Of a stretch of DNA of 64,000 nt, positions 24,215 through 34,980 are shown in pieces. Source of the DNA: Sipunculus nudus (lineage: Eukaryota > Annelida > Sipuncula > Golfingiida > Sipunculidae); NCBI GenBank assembly GCA_026874595.1, contig CM049314.1, forward strand, positions 62,964,800-63,028,799, read 5' to 3'. Made by a program: the position numbers and the translations under genes. Each line of letters opens with the position of its first letter. Within the stretch, counting starts at the first letter, position 1. The notes under the pieces are model-generated. The model was given only the letters and a program-made list of their open reading frames with translations, had not been told where the DNA came from and did no database searches.

Positions 24215-25029
24215 TAAAGGCTTAAAAGCAAAAATTAATTTAAAAAAAAGTTCTGTGCGAAATTCGACAAGCAGTAAATATAATACTCAACGAGAAACAC
24301 TTTTTAAAGACAATTATACTTTACATGTCTTATGGTTGTTTTTTAAATACGTCAATTTTTCTACAACTTTAATTTGATACCATCATATAAAGTGCTCCGG
24401 CATCATATATACGTGAAAAATACACGTTTAGCACCGCAAAAATAAGGGAAAGAAATGCCGAAAATTGTCTCAGGCACATAAACCTTAAAATCGTAAATTA
24501 CACCAAAGCAATCATTGTAGAAAAGATTCACTCATAGCCCCCAAGTTCCCTGTCTTATATAAAACAATATTATATAAAAAAATACACTTGATATCATATT
24601 CTAATTATTACGTGTGTAGTATATTACGTGTGTAGTATATATTTCATAATTAGCAGTCGAATGTTTTTTATCATATTTTTTTTTTATTTGCTAAACCCTA
24701 GTCCTAATATTCATATTTCTTCTTCGTTAGTTTTAGCATTATTCTTTTTCTTTTAATGGTTCACAAAACTGATAAAAGTTATACTTTTGGAACATAAAAT
24801 GAGTTATAATCAGCAGATAAGAATCATTAAGCATTATATTTTTTAATTTTTTTACGTGCATTAATACAAATCGATTAATGTTCAAGTATTAACGAATTTT
24901 GTCGACAAGTCACGGTACATTTAATCTAGGGTCAAATAAACTGTTCTCCGAGTTCCATGAGGAGCACGTAAAAATAATGTTACTTAACTTTGGTGCAAGG
25001 CGTTCCGCAAATTCAAGTCCACACGTTCA
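24215..25029. other. Intergenic, no recognised feature
   Basis: Very AT-rich; a tandem TTACGTGTGTAGTATA pair lies near 24610. No gene seen. Confidence 0.45.
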
Positions 25030-25041
25030 TTTATTAAATTA

Positions 25042-25156
25042 TTATGCTCCTTTAAACAACTCCTTGGGTGCCAGTAGTCCAAAAATTTTCCTATATTTCA
25101 CTCGTGTTTCACTGACAAAGGTGAGCGTCTTTCGGAGTTTCCTCGGTGTTATGTTC
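25042..25156 (-). CDS. Possible terminal exon of an unknown gene
   Basis: On the minus strand an acceptor-like TTCCTACTGCAG is followed by an open stretch containing ITPRKLRKTLTFVSETRV and ending KELFKGA plus stop, with AATAAA 7 bases after the stop codon (complement of 25030-25035). This is the layout of a last exon, but no partner exons or family were recognised and the open frame also extends upstream. Speculative. Confidence 0.2.
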
Positions 25157-25925
25157 CTGCAGTAGGAATGACACACCCAAAGCCCGCAGGAGCGGAACAG
25201 GCCTGTCACGTAGTCCGTAACAGGAACAGAATTCTGCAGATGTACATAGTTAAGCAAACATTCAAATTAAGGAGACGATTACCTCCACAATAAAAAAATA
25301 AAAATTTTAAAGAGTATATCTAGGTTTAGTTGTTTTTGGCTAGAAATATTTATCTTTGTCCCTTTAGCATTATGCCTTTTTTTTTCATTCTCTTCTTGTT
25401 CCGATCCCATACATGCCGAGCACAATATCCTTCTGCACAACGCGCAACCATTGTACTATAGTGTCCCTGTCATCACATACAATAAGGCTTATGCCTCGAT
25501 TACACACACAAAGGTGATCAAGAGTAATTTCTTTTGTTTCTTTTGTTGGATCGCTGTTTTTTCACTGAACTGTATGGCTCCATGGAGGCAGTGATTAGGT
25601 TACTGACCTATTTAGCAAGTTAGATTTCGACCCTTGGACAGATTGACTCTAGCAAAATCCTTGTACTGTCTTGTACATACGTTGACCTGTTGCGTTGTGG
25701 CGAGATATTCCCTCTTTACAAAGGTGCCTTCATATCATCTTAACAGATTCAACAGCTGACTATGAGGGTCATGTAGTTCTACGTAGGCATTCAAGTCTGT
25801 GTAACGGGATGACCATAGGATCGAGTTTGTCCGCTTCGCCAATACAGCAAGCTTCACTGGAGCAGTTGTGGGGAGGGAACGTTCTCTCCACAGAACAAAT
25901 GAAACTCTCCCAGGGATCACATTAG
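25157..25925. other. Intergenic, no recognised feature
   Basis: Mixed-composition sequence with small ORFs on both strands at about 25695-25925 and no recognised domain. Confidence 0.4.
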
Positions 25926-26141
25926 TGGACGTACGGACCTACTTCTGACACCATTGTAACATATGAAAATGGAAACAAGGTCCATTATGAGGTCGAACAA
26001 GTAACAAGAGACTCAAGTTATACTTCAAGCTTCAATGGCAAGGCCAGTAGAACTGGTTACACGTGCAGGGTCTATGAATGGACAGGATGGACATCTTGCA
26101 CAGAAGTTCGATTATCACCTATCATTAAAAAATCAAGATAA
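25926..26141 (+). CDS. Possible exon of an extracellular protein (no start codon)
   Basis: An open frame of 71 codons with no early Met, preceded by an acceptor-like CACATTAG. It reads with plausible coding composition: WTYGPTSDTIVTYENG, then a stretch with a Cys and EWTGWTSCTEV. The W-x2-W-x2-C spacing recalls thrombospondin type-1 repeats, but only one half of such a repeat is present. No matching donor or neighbouring exon was found, so it could be a chance ORF or a decayed exon. It converges on the receptor gene. Confidence 0.25.
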   Translation, partial: WTYGPTSDTIVTYENGNKVHYEVEQVTRDSSYTSSFNGKASRTGYTCRVYEWTGWTSCTEVRLSPIIKKSR

Positions 26142-26164
26142 TTTGTATTTGAGTGTAAATGTCG

Positions 26165-26170
26165 TTTATT
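26165..26170 (-). terminator. Polyadenylation signal of the receptor gene
   Basis: AATAAA on the minus strand six bases after the stop codon; a very short 3' UTR would follow. Confidence 0.45.
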
Positions 26171-26176
26171 CATTTT

Positions 26177-27112
26177 TCAGTGTGCATCTCCTACAGGAAT
26201 TCCTCCTTCCGCAGTGTAAACATTCCCCTTTTCCGCGTCCACTCGATTCCTACACCATTCATGTTTCAGAGCACGCCTCAGCGACGGTTTAAGCCAAAGA
26301 TATAGGGCAGAATTCCATATACCCTGAGTGAAACCTATCCAGTAAAGCCAGAAATTATCCACATTCTTTGAATATCCGGTAGCAATGATGATCAAAGCAG
26401 GAAATAAGAAAACTGTGTAGATAATGCAAAGCCCCACTACTGCGCGAGCTGATTTGAACGCAAAGAGTATAGGGTTCGGTAGTGCTTGTTCACCTTGGGG
26501 AAGAACCAGGCGCCGGCATTTTATAATCTGGTTCACAACAATGGCAACAATGAGTCCGTTACTGAGGATCAGTACAATAACCGAAATCCCAAGAAACAGA
26601 ATTGCTTCCACCCTGTTATACAAAACCGACGGCTGTTCAGAGTAGCTGATTTTTAGGTTCGGGTCATATTTTATGCCATCAAGCATTAGATACGGAATGA
26701 CGAAAGCCGCTGATAACATCCAGATCATGATAACTGTAACCGTAATGCGGGATTTTGTTATAAGACTCGCGGACCGTAACGGTTTCATAATGGTTATCAT
26801 TTTCACGAAAGATAATGCAGCAACAGAAAATAATGAAACCCGGACGAAGTATGCACCGCTCACCTTCAAAAGTAGGAGCAAAGCATGCGGAGGTTCTTCG
26901 ACTTGTACCCAAGTGAAAACGGTATTTATCATTCCAAAAGTGAGCCCAAAAAGGAAATCACTTATGAATACAGTCAACACAAATGGTGTTAACTTTTCCT
27001 TCTTCTGTTCCTTGGCCAAAATTGTTGCAAGAAGTGACAGTAAATTCGACATTACCAGTCCGCACGTGACAACCGTTACTACAATACTTTTTACTATATC
27101 GATGGTTTCCAT
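26177..27112 (-). CDS. Divergent rhodopsin-like (class A) seven-helix receptor, intronless
   Basis: 311 codons with seven hydrophobic helices in the spacing of class A GPCRs. TM1 is IVVTVVTCGLVMSNLLSLLA; TM2 carries FISDFLFGL (the conserved TM2 Asp); TM3 ends FVKMITIMKPL in place of DRY; TM4 has IMIWMLSAAFVIPYL; TM5 is AILFLGISVIVLILSNGLIV; TM6 has CIIYTVFLFP (the CWxP Pro kept, Trp not); TM7 ends NSALYLWLKPSLRRALK, a variant of NPxxY with a helix 8. The TM3/ECL2 disulfide cysteines are not visible. The Met at 27112 begins about ten residues before TM1, so the N-terminus is short with no signal peptide. Ligand and subfamily are not recognisable; single-exon orphan receptors like this are common in expanded invertebrate families. 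Confidence 0.8.
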   Translation of the reverse strand: METIDIVKSIVVTVVTCGLVMSNLLSLLATILAKEQKKEKLTPFVLTVFISDFLFGLTFGMINTVFTWVQVEEPPHALLLLLKVSGAYFVRVSLFSVAALSFVKMITIMKPLRSASLITKSRITVTVIMIWMLSAAFVIPYLMLDGIKYDPNLKISYSEQPSVLYNRVEAILFLGISVIVLILSNGLIVAIVVNQIIKCRRLVLPQGEQALPNPILFAFKSARAVVGLCIIYTVFLFPALIIIATGYSKNVDNFWLYWIGFTQGIWNSALYLWLKPSLRRALKHEWCRNRVDAEKGNVYTAEGGIPVGDAH

Positions 27113-28036
27113 ATTGCCGTGGCGGAGTAAATATAGATTGTGTCCATCAAGATCCCATTAAAAGATTATCAGTACAGCACATTTCCTTTTGGATACATGT
27201 AAGCACAGCATTTGTCATAATGTTATTCGAGGCTGCCAAAGTAGTTGTGATAATAATTTCGGCATATCTGTTCCGTCCGTATGATTATATATCCCACTTA
27301 ACATTAGGCATTAATAGTCATGCATCTCGAGAAAATAAAGTAGTTTTATTATGGTCAATTCTCAAAATGCTTATTTATGTACTCGTAACATCACGGCGCC
27401 TCTTAGCAAGCTAGCCATAATGCTGACGGATTTTCTTCTTATATAAAACTGTGTCTATTCGACGCGTCTTTTTTTATCGGCGGCACGCTGGCTAAATCAA
27501 GAGACTTCTTATAAGTCGGAAAGCGGTTCCTTTTGTCTATTTCACCCGCAGCGTGTGTCAGTTTATGACGCACACTAAGGAACCGTATGAAAACGCTTTT
27601 CTCTGGGAGTCAACGCTGATTGGTCAGAACACGTAATTACTATTACTAGTGGGAACAATTTGCCATATGAGTCATCGAATCTTGATATACTCCAGCCAGA
27701 AGCTTGACACAGCAGACAGCTCGGATTGAGAGACCGGGGTGGGGGGGGGGGGGTTAGAATTTTTCGTCTCAAGAACTATCCAGGGGCGTAAATAATTTTT
27801 ATAGCAAGGGGGCGGTCAATGTAATCACCCCCTCCCCCTTGATAGTGAGAGAATGATATTTCTATATATTGGAAACGAAATATAAAACAATAGACTATGG
27901 TTCCATTTTTGACTTTGCTATGAAATATTTTATTTCTAAAAATGGTTTAGAGTTTATATATAATTGAAACATGCCTTATTTTTTAAAACCTTATACTAAA
28001 TTGACATATAAATGTAATTGAAATGCGTCACACATA
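27113..28036. other. Upstream of receptor, intergenic
   Basis: No clear promoter elements. A G-tract of 13 lies near 27740 and a second poly-C/G zone near 27830. No gene seen. Confidence 0.45.
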
Positions 28037-28037
28037 C

Positions 28038-28108
<71 letters not shown>
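28037..28108. repeat. (TA)n(GA)n compound microsatellite
   Basis: TA run passing directly into a GA run of about 26 bases. Confidence 0.95.
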
Positions 28109-28344
28109 TTGTCTTTACTTTGATTACTCACCTACGCCTGTGAATCATGCCCCCCCCCCCTTGAAGATAAATTGACGCCACTTGAACGATACCTCCCTGC
28201 CCTCCACAATGGTCATCACAGGATATACCGTTAATCACCTATATATATGTATGTATGCATGTATGTATGTATGTATGGCAAGCATATAAAGTGACTGGAA
28301 GCTAGGGGGCCACCAAATAAAGAGACTTTTGATTTCAGATTTGA

Positions 28345-28349
<5 letters not shown>

Positions 28350-28383
<34 letters not shown>

Positions 28384-28396
28384 TATATATATATAG
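28350..28396. repeat. (TA)n microsatellite
   Basis: TA run with one interruption. Confidence 0.9.
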
Positions 28397-28731
28397 TATG
28401 AATATTATTAAGGAATAATCAACGAAAATCCATAAAAATAAGAGATCCCAATGTCGAAGGCAATTCAAGATTGATATTATTAATAAAAAAAATTGATCCT
28501 ACATGTTACCGTTAATCTAAGAGGGCCATCATAAATCATCCAATCTTTTGAATTATCAGTCAACAATGAACAACAAATTAATCGTTCGCTATTCACTAGG
28601 GTCCCTGTCCATTTTTACGTCAATGAACCTAGACACGTATTGGAAGTTGAAAGTTGGATATTCAGATTAATAATACTCCTCCATTGCTCCAAAGACCTCT
28701 CGCTTTCCGTGCACTCTAAAAAGGGATAGAT

Positions 28732-28735
<4 letters not shown>

Positions 28736-28799
<64 letters not shown>
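28736..28799. repeat. (TA)n microsatellite, about 31 units
   Basis: Uninterrupted TA run. Confidence 0.95.
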
Positions 28800-28803
<4 letters not shown>

Positions 28804-28839
28804 CGTCAACACTCCGACAATTATAATAGCGTTTATAAG

Positions 28840-29115
28840 GTGTTTATCGAAAGAAAAAAAAATATCATTCTCTCGCAAAATTCGTTTACCCAATATGGTC
28901 TTCTAGTGATAAAACTTATTTGTTTAATTTCTTGAATAGCATAATTTGCCATTCTTTGTACGCTCTTCACACAGCGCATTACCCATAGACCAACTACCTA
29001 TATCCGTAGCTTCTTTAGAAGCGCAAGATTTCCGCTGCCTCAAGAGCGTACATTCTTTGCTGACTTTTTTAGTGGAGAGGGTTTCCTGGACAATCCTGGC
29101 ACAAGTGACCTTGAT
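28840..29115. repeat. Dispersed repeat, copy 1
   Basis: Shares ordered landmarks with 30150-30305: TTTATCG(A/G)AAGAAAAA, TCTCGCAAAATT, GCATAATTTGCCATTCTTTG and GGGTTTCCT. Class unknown. Confidence 0.5.
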
Positions 29116-29200
29116 AGCATGAATACCAGTTCTTGTGAAAAGCTCAGGATAAAAAATACACGACACTCAGTTCCTAACAGCTCATTACAGAACTCTTTGT

Positions 29201-29202
<2 letters not shown>

Positions 29203-29293
<91 letters not shown>
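29203..29293. repeat. Two adjacent (TA)n runs
   Basis: Two TA runs separated by TTGTCA, together about 90 bp. Confidence 0.95.
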
Positions 29294-29296
<3 letters not shown>

Positions 29297-30149
29297 CGTG
29301 GATTTTCTAGTGTTTGTTAAACCGCATTTCAATTTTGAGCACCACTTCTATCACGGATTTCACATCTCTCCAAATACAATTTAATGCATATAATACCTGC
29401 AGATTTAACCAATTAGTAGACCGCTCACCCCTTCGCACGTATTTTCAGCGTTATATGAACAGCTTGTGGTAAGATACCTGCTTTATTTTCGTTGCGTCAA
29501 TAGTATGTTCTTTGTGTGATTTTTCTCTGTGCGTGCGCTTGAGTAGTCATACGTGTGTGTACCCATCTCATCTATTATTTACCAGACCGATTTTCTGCAG
29601 CGTTCCTGATCCAGTACGCATCACTTAATTAAGGTATATGATGACACGAAACCAGTGATTATTTCCACCGGTTTGGGTTTATCGCCGATCCCAAAGCGCA
29701 TCGATTCTATGCAGACATTTTGTTTTGAATGGAAGACATGCATACATAAAACAATACATTTGTCCAAGGGATTGTGTACCGTTTAATCATTCACGGGCTC
29801 GGTACCAGCCATATAACCATTGTATTTCCACTACCTGCTCTTTGTAAAAATGCTGCTACACTTTGACATATTTTGTTTTGTAAAACAGACGTATTGACAT
29901 AAAAATATTAAACAAGAGGTTATGGATTCACAAGGGATAAACACGCACCTATACACACGCAAACAATTCCTCAAAAATGCATTCTTCATGTATACCGGCT
30001 ATCATACCAACAAAGAACAGCTTATAATCCGGTCCGAAACTGCGCGAGATGTTCACTAACTCTGTATCATTAATGTTAAAATATATGAGTTAGGTGCATA
30101 TACATATGCTTATCCTTCTTGGCTATTGTACAGTTTTCACAGTTTTTGT
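29294..30149. other. Intergenic, no recognised feature
   Basis: No coding or repeat signal recognised. Confidence 0.45.
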
Positions 30150-30425
30150 TTATCGGAAGAAAAAATTATTCTCACGCAAAATTTGTATAGGCCTACCCTT
30201 TACATACCTCACGTCTACTTCTTTGTTTCATATATAGTATAATTTGCCATTCTTTGCTGATTTTTAGGGGAGCGGGTTTCCTTGAGAATCCAAGCACAGC
30301 CGGGCGACCTTGAGTTCGAATCTAACCCGAGGAATGGTGCATGAGATTGTTCATGGTCGAACTACACCCAGGGTGAGTGCTCTGTTGGCTTAAAGGGAAG
30401 ACTGTACCCAACATTTGTGTTCCAC
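30150..30425. repeat. Dispersed repeat copy 2 with SINE-like tail
   Basis: Second copy of the 28840-29115 family, running into a stretch with a pol III B-box-like CTTGAGTTCGAATCTAA near 30310-30326. That suggests a tRNA-derived SINE fragment, but a clear A box was not seen. Confidence 0.4.
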
Positions 30426-31590
30426 TCTTAAACAAGTGCGCCTTTCAGGTGTTCACATCCTGGTTACACCAGCAGGTTGCGACACACAGAGCCTGGTTGA
30501 CGTGAGGATAATCATGAGTTTCCGCAATATGCGAAATGCCGCATCGGGATACTTTGGTGGCCTTTTTGTTCTCAAGGATTCCTTATTTGCGATATTCGCG
30601 AAAGTTAATCGCGGAAGTAAAAACCTTCGTGTATAGAGGCAAATCGTGAAAGTAAAGTCGAAAGGTAAATGATTGATATTTAACCTATAAAATCGTGTAT
30701 GTTCAAAGATCTTTAAAATTATCTGTCATTATTGAACAATTATATCAACTCTCACCATGACCAGTTGTCCAATTATTAAGATTTTGCACTTGTATTTTAT
30801 ATAATTAATTCCTGTAATATGGTGTATTTTGTGTAGGTTTGTCATATGGTGAGAACGCGAAAATGAAACCCCCGCGAAACACTGAAACTGTGAAGAACGC
30901 GAAATTTTAATTCCGTGAATATGAAGTCTACCACAATATATCGATAATATCTGGCACCCCTAATTACGACTGTTTGTAATATACGAAACGTCATTTTTTC
31001 CTTGTGGTGCTTTGCTTAAACGTTGAAAATATAGGTCACTTTTGGTATTCCGCACCTGCGGTTTGTTCCATAAATTTCATGGCCACACAAGAGTAATCAT
31101 AATCATTAATCAAGTTTGATAGAAAAAATATATCCTCAGGCAAGTCAGGGTTTGTTTATCAATATGGGACGCGCGTTGCAAAGCAAAAATTTGTCGTAGC
31201 CCAAGCGAGATTTGGATGACACGCCGCATGAAACAGAAAAAGGAATACGTATTGATAATTTTATCTATAAGTTATAATATAACCGTTTTATGTGGCAGCA
31301 AGCTAAAACGTATATAAAGCTAAGCCACAACACGCGAAGCGGTTAAGTGAGGTCCGCTCGGCGTATATTGTCATGAGCTTGTCTCCGGAAGTACTTTGGA
31401 ACCGGCCTTTTCTACCTCTTAAATAAAGATAAAATGAGTCGGTACCAGTCAAGACACGATTAAGCCGCTTAACTAGTGTAAACCATAAATAATGTTAGGT
31501 TTCTGACTTTTCCTGCTGTATGGATCAGACAATTTTATTCCCACCATGATTGATTGATTGTGTGTGTGTGTGTTACATCCCATGTTTAAA
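30426..31590. other. Intergenic; CGCGAAA-rich repeat remnant
   Basis: Between about 30585 and 30920 many TTCGCG / CGCGAAA words in both orientations resemble the interior ends of the MITE at 3285-4046, so a related, more decayed element is likely. The rest is unrecognised. AT-rich, no gene. Confidence 0.4.
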
Positions 31591-32625
31591 ATCAGTCAAT
31601 TTGTTAATTGAAACACTCAGGCAACTAATAAAATGACCGAAAGTTCCAGAAATTTTACAAATTGACTGAAAAATCAGTCAGTTTATTTAAAACATTGACT
31701 GAAATAGTCTTTTATTTCACATATCTCATTATTGTGAAACAGACGTTGCATGCCAAATAGTTTAACCAGCTATTTTTGAGTAAACTTTATGCCTGTCTCT
31801 TCTTTCTTGGCTATCTATGAATAATGCTGATCATATATAGTAAAATACACAACTCTTGAGGGGTAACCAGAATGATATAGTTGAATTATGCATATTATAT
31901 AACAAAATGAAATGACTATACGATTTTACAATTTATATATCACTACATCGTTGTTTATTTTAGAACCAGAATAAAGTCAAACGGAAGCTTTTGATAAAAT
32001 GAAACCCTTAAAATACACAAGAATAATGAAAATTAAAGATAAAGAAAAGTAAAGGATAACCAAAGTTACATATTTGTTAATAATATCAAATACACGATTA
32101 AGATATGCTTAAGTTACTTATAAAGGCTTCGGCATAATCACAATTAACGGCTTTGTTTGTTTCATTTAATGAGTTTGCCATCTACATTCTTAGAGTGGAG
32201 CAAAACTGTGATGTTTAAGAATGTTGAGCATACACCTTATCCAACCATAGTTGACACACCATATTACACCTACCCTACACAATCCCGTATTGTCATATAA
32301 AAATGTCATTTTGCCATGAAATATACTCTAAGTTCAATCCGTAAAAAGGAGTTATTTACAAAAATGTTCCTTAATGTTAATTTTTAAGTGTAATCTTTCA
32401 GAAGTATTTAATTTTTTTAGGATGGATTGTAATATGGCATGATTCACTCGTTTCCGTGACATTATGAAACTCAGGTATAAAAGCACAAAACAAATAATTC
32501 CTGCAGTCATTTTATAAATTCCTGAAGTCCATCGGGCAATTTGTAAATTGCCTGAAAATTTCAGGCAATTTACAAATTGACTGTTTTTACACAATGACTG
32601 AATTATTTCAAACAGGCAAACTAAC
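31591..32625. repeat. Possible foldback element with GACTGA / CAATTTG motifs
   Basis: The two ends (about 31591-31700 and 32500-32620) are enriched in inverted CAGTCAATTTG and CAAATTGACTG words and enclose about 800 bp of AT-rich sequence. The right end includes a perfect 43-bp palindrome at 32537-32579. The extent is approximate. Confidence 0.45.
32537..32579. repeat. Perfect 43-bp palindrome
   Basis: The arm CAATTTGTAAATTGCCTGAA is followed directly by its reverse complement, around a central AAATT-like core at 32558. Can extrude as a cruciform or fold as an RNA hairpin. Confidence 0.9.
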
Positions 32626-32836
32626 CTGATGAGAGCAACAACTACATTTCGTGGTAGTAAAATGTCCTAAAACATTCGTTTCTCGATCCTTCTTTTTTGT
32701 TTTAAAGAAGGAAAAGATGGCGTTCGAGTACCATAGTTGAGGTAGTCAGAGACCCCCGTCCTAGGCGCTCCTTCAGCAAAGATAAAGATGGTGCCTAAAT
32801 TCGTTTCCCCTATATTTGTAAAATTCTAAAGCTCTG

Positions 32837-32839
<3 letters not shown>

Positions 32840-32893
<54 letters not shown>
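32840..32893. repeat. (TA)n microsatellite
   Basis: TA run just beyond the open frame of gene B exon 4. The Tyr/Ile tail of that ORF is translated repeat. Confidence 0.95.
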
Positions 32894-32894
<1 letters not shown>

Positions 32895-33045
32895 AGAGTG
32901 GGGAAACGTTTGGTTGGAGTTAAGTAAGGTGTAATCAGCGGTAATACATATGTCTCGGTTTGAGTAGACTCTGATGACAAACGGATTATCCCGTATTCGT
33001 GTCTATGGAAACTGTCATTTACTTGTAAGGTCTGTATACACCTAC

Positions 33046-33196
33046 CTATGAACCCGTGTTGACCCGAGAAATGTTTGACGCCGATTCCTTTCTGCTGAAG
33101 TTCGGTGACGAATTCCTGGTCTTGCTCGTACAGCCCAGCGCCGCCAGAGCCCGCCACTATATACTCAGCACCAGATTCATTCAGGGCTTTCAAGTG
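33046..33196 (-). CDS. Purple acid phosphatase gene B, exon 4
   Basis: Reads HLKALNESGAEYIVAGSGGAGLY, then ELQQKGIGVKHFSGQHGFIG, collinear with gene A exon 4 after GHDHNLQ. The acceptor is TATACAG (AG at 33197-33198); the donor GTAGGT follows GGGTTCATAG, giving the same phase-1 split after GF(T/I)G as gene A. The open frame runs on past the donor but no longer resembles the family. A C-terminal exon is therefore expected further left and was not found. The acceptor has almost no pyrimidine tract; a (TATAA)n microsatellite sits there. Confidence 0.85.
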
Positions 33197-33198
33197 CT

Positions 33199-33711
33199 GT
33201 ATATAGTATAATATAATATAATATAATATAATATAATACAATATAATATAATCCAACGCAACCTAATATAACATAATCAGTTTCCATAACGTCCCCAGTG
33301 TAATAATATAATATAAACAATATAGCTTAACATGAAATAATCTAACATAAAATGATAATAGAACACAGCTTAATGTAATATAATATAATATAATATAATA
33401 TAATATAATATAAAATAAATAATATAACATAATATAATAGAAATAATATAATATAACACAACGTAACATAATATAACAACATATCATATAATATAATAAC
33501 GAGGTATAATTTGTATTATTTAATACATTTATAATTAATATAACATAACATAACAGGATTTGATGTATTATTATAATAACTTTATAAAATATAACATAGT
33601 ATAACTTAATATATATAATATAGCATAGAACAATAAAATATAATGAAACCTAATAAAATATAAGGTACTTTAATCAATTATTTAATGTAATGTAATACAA
33701 TATAATATAAT
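33199..33711. repeat. (TATAA)n-type pentanucleotide microsatellite
   Basis: Long degenerate array of TATAA/ATAAT units with the occasional TAACA variant. It begins beside the exon 4 acceptor of gene B and served as the insertion target of the minus-strand LTR element: ATAAT is its target duplication. Confidence 0.9.
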
Positions 33712-34963
33712 TGTCACCCCTAACTTAACATGAAAACTTTACAACGGATATATCCTATAAAACAATAGGATGGGTTAACGCTCGCCACTTGATTTCATTA
33801 ATCAAGAAATTAGATCCCGGTCATTACAGGTGACATTTCCAGGTTCTTTTAAGGACGTGTATAAAAATACCAGACAATCATACACCCAGATCAATAGAAA
33901 CTATGAGACATCAGGTTAAATTCACAAATATAATTCAAGACAATACTTACAAAGACGTAGATGTGTGCGCGTTGATGTGTCAATACGACAGTCCTTCACA
34001 TTAAAAATACAGGATATTTACCGAATCCGTGGTTTGTATAAAAAAACCATAAAGTCCAGTTCCTTCAGAGATCTCTGGTTACTGTTTTGTGTAGAATCTA
34101 GCGTATGGTTAGCAGCATATAGTCTTTCTGAGTTTAGCGATCTTCAACTGATCTTGCTTGTCAGCGACCCGGGTATGTTTACGTTCACTTGAATGCAATA
34201 AAGCTCTTTGATTACGAGGAGCTAAGAGTCCTTGACCTTGCTCTTGTAGCAACGGTTTCACGGCTTACGGCGGTTATGTATCTAGGTCAAGCTGAACTAG
34301 GCCGGCAGGGGTGACAAACGCTCTCTCACTTTATCGCCAATACGAAGCTCTGTCGGCAGCACGGCTGAGTTCTCATGAGCTGGGTCTATGCCTCATGTAG
34401 AAGCTTGCTTCTATGCCGTTCCTGGCGTTTCAATGTTCGTGCGTGCGTGCTGCCACCTCAAGCTTCAAGACCCAACTGAAGGCAGCTTCCAGCGTCTCTC
34501 CCTGAACTCTGACGTCACAATCGTCGTCACAATACGGCGATCCGGTTCTCTGATTGGCTTATTTCTCAAGTGTCCCATATAAGGATATATGTGACCTAGT
34601 TTGACTGTTAGCGTCACCATGGCGACCCACATACCAAATGTAACAATTACACACGATGCGTGACACGGATAAATCAGCTGATAGCCGATGGGATTCCATA
34701 CAAGAATACACAATATATATATATATATACAATCAAGACCTGTCAACGCTTTAGGATGACGCTTCACGTCAATATCAATAGAGAACAGACTTCGTTAAAC
34801 TATGATACAAAACACCGTACATATTGTCACCGATTTCTGGTGACCAGACTTCGTTAAACTATGATACAAAACACCGTACATATTGTCACCGATTTCTGGT
34901 GACCAGACTTCGTTAAACTATGATACAAAACACCGTACATATTGTCACCGATTTCTGGTGACA
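33712..34963 (-). repeat. 3' LTR of the minus-strand element
   Basis: About 1.25 kb; nearly identical to its partner at 39463-40712. Differences seen include two extra G bases near 34308 and one A/G change near 34199. Its U3 start carries three tandem copies of a 59-bp unit (about 34787-34963). Sense-strand CRE (TGACGTCA) and CCAAT motifs are shared with the other copies. Confidence 0.95.
34786..34963 (-). repeat. 59-bp tandem triplication in U3
   Basis: Three copies of CAGACTTCGTTAAACTATGA...ATTTCTGGTGAC. Each ends in a small hairpin, GTCACC-N7-GGTGAC on the sense strand. The same triplication is in the 5' LTR; the plus-strand element has one unit only. Confidence 0.95.
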
Positions 34964-34980
34964 TCACCACCTCCTTTTAA
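34964..34980 (-). other. Polypurine tract, minus-strand element
   Basis: Sense strand AAAAGGAGGTGGTGA immediately upstream of the 3' LTR, the primer site for plus-strand DNA synthesis. Confidence 0.8.

Noticed and set aside
26673-27161. 162-codon plus-strand ORF
   Set aside because: Antisense shadow of the seven-helix receptor; no helices or motifs of its own.
31370-31427. Minus-strand stretch reading EVEKAGSKVLPETSS as last exon of gene B
   Set aside because: It has an AG and the right phase, but similarity to the TRAP C-terminus is too slight and the protein would be very short.
32810-33045. Read-through C-terminus of gene B past the exon 4 donor
   Set aside because: The frame is open but unlike the family and ends in translated TA repeat; the donor is good and matches gene A in phase.
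33199-33711. CRISPR-like or structured array
   Set aside because: Simple pentanucleotide microsatellite without spacers; the DNA is eukaryotic.
34388-34767. ORFs of 64 and 100 codons inside the LTRs, repeated at 40137-40516, 46619-46834 and 53119-53334
   Set aside because: They are in LTR sequence, on both strands, and recur only because the LTRs are copied.
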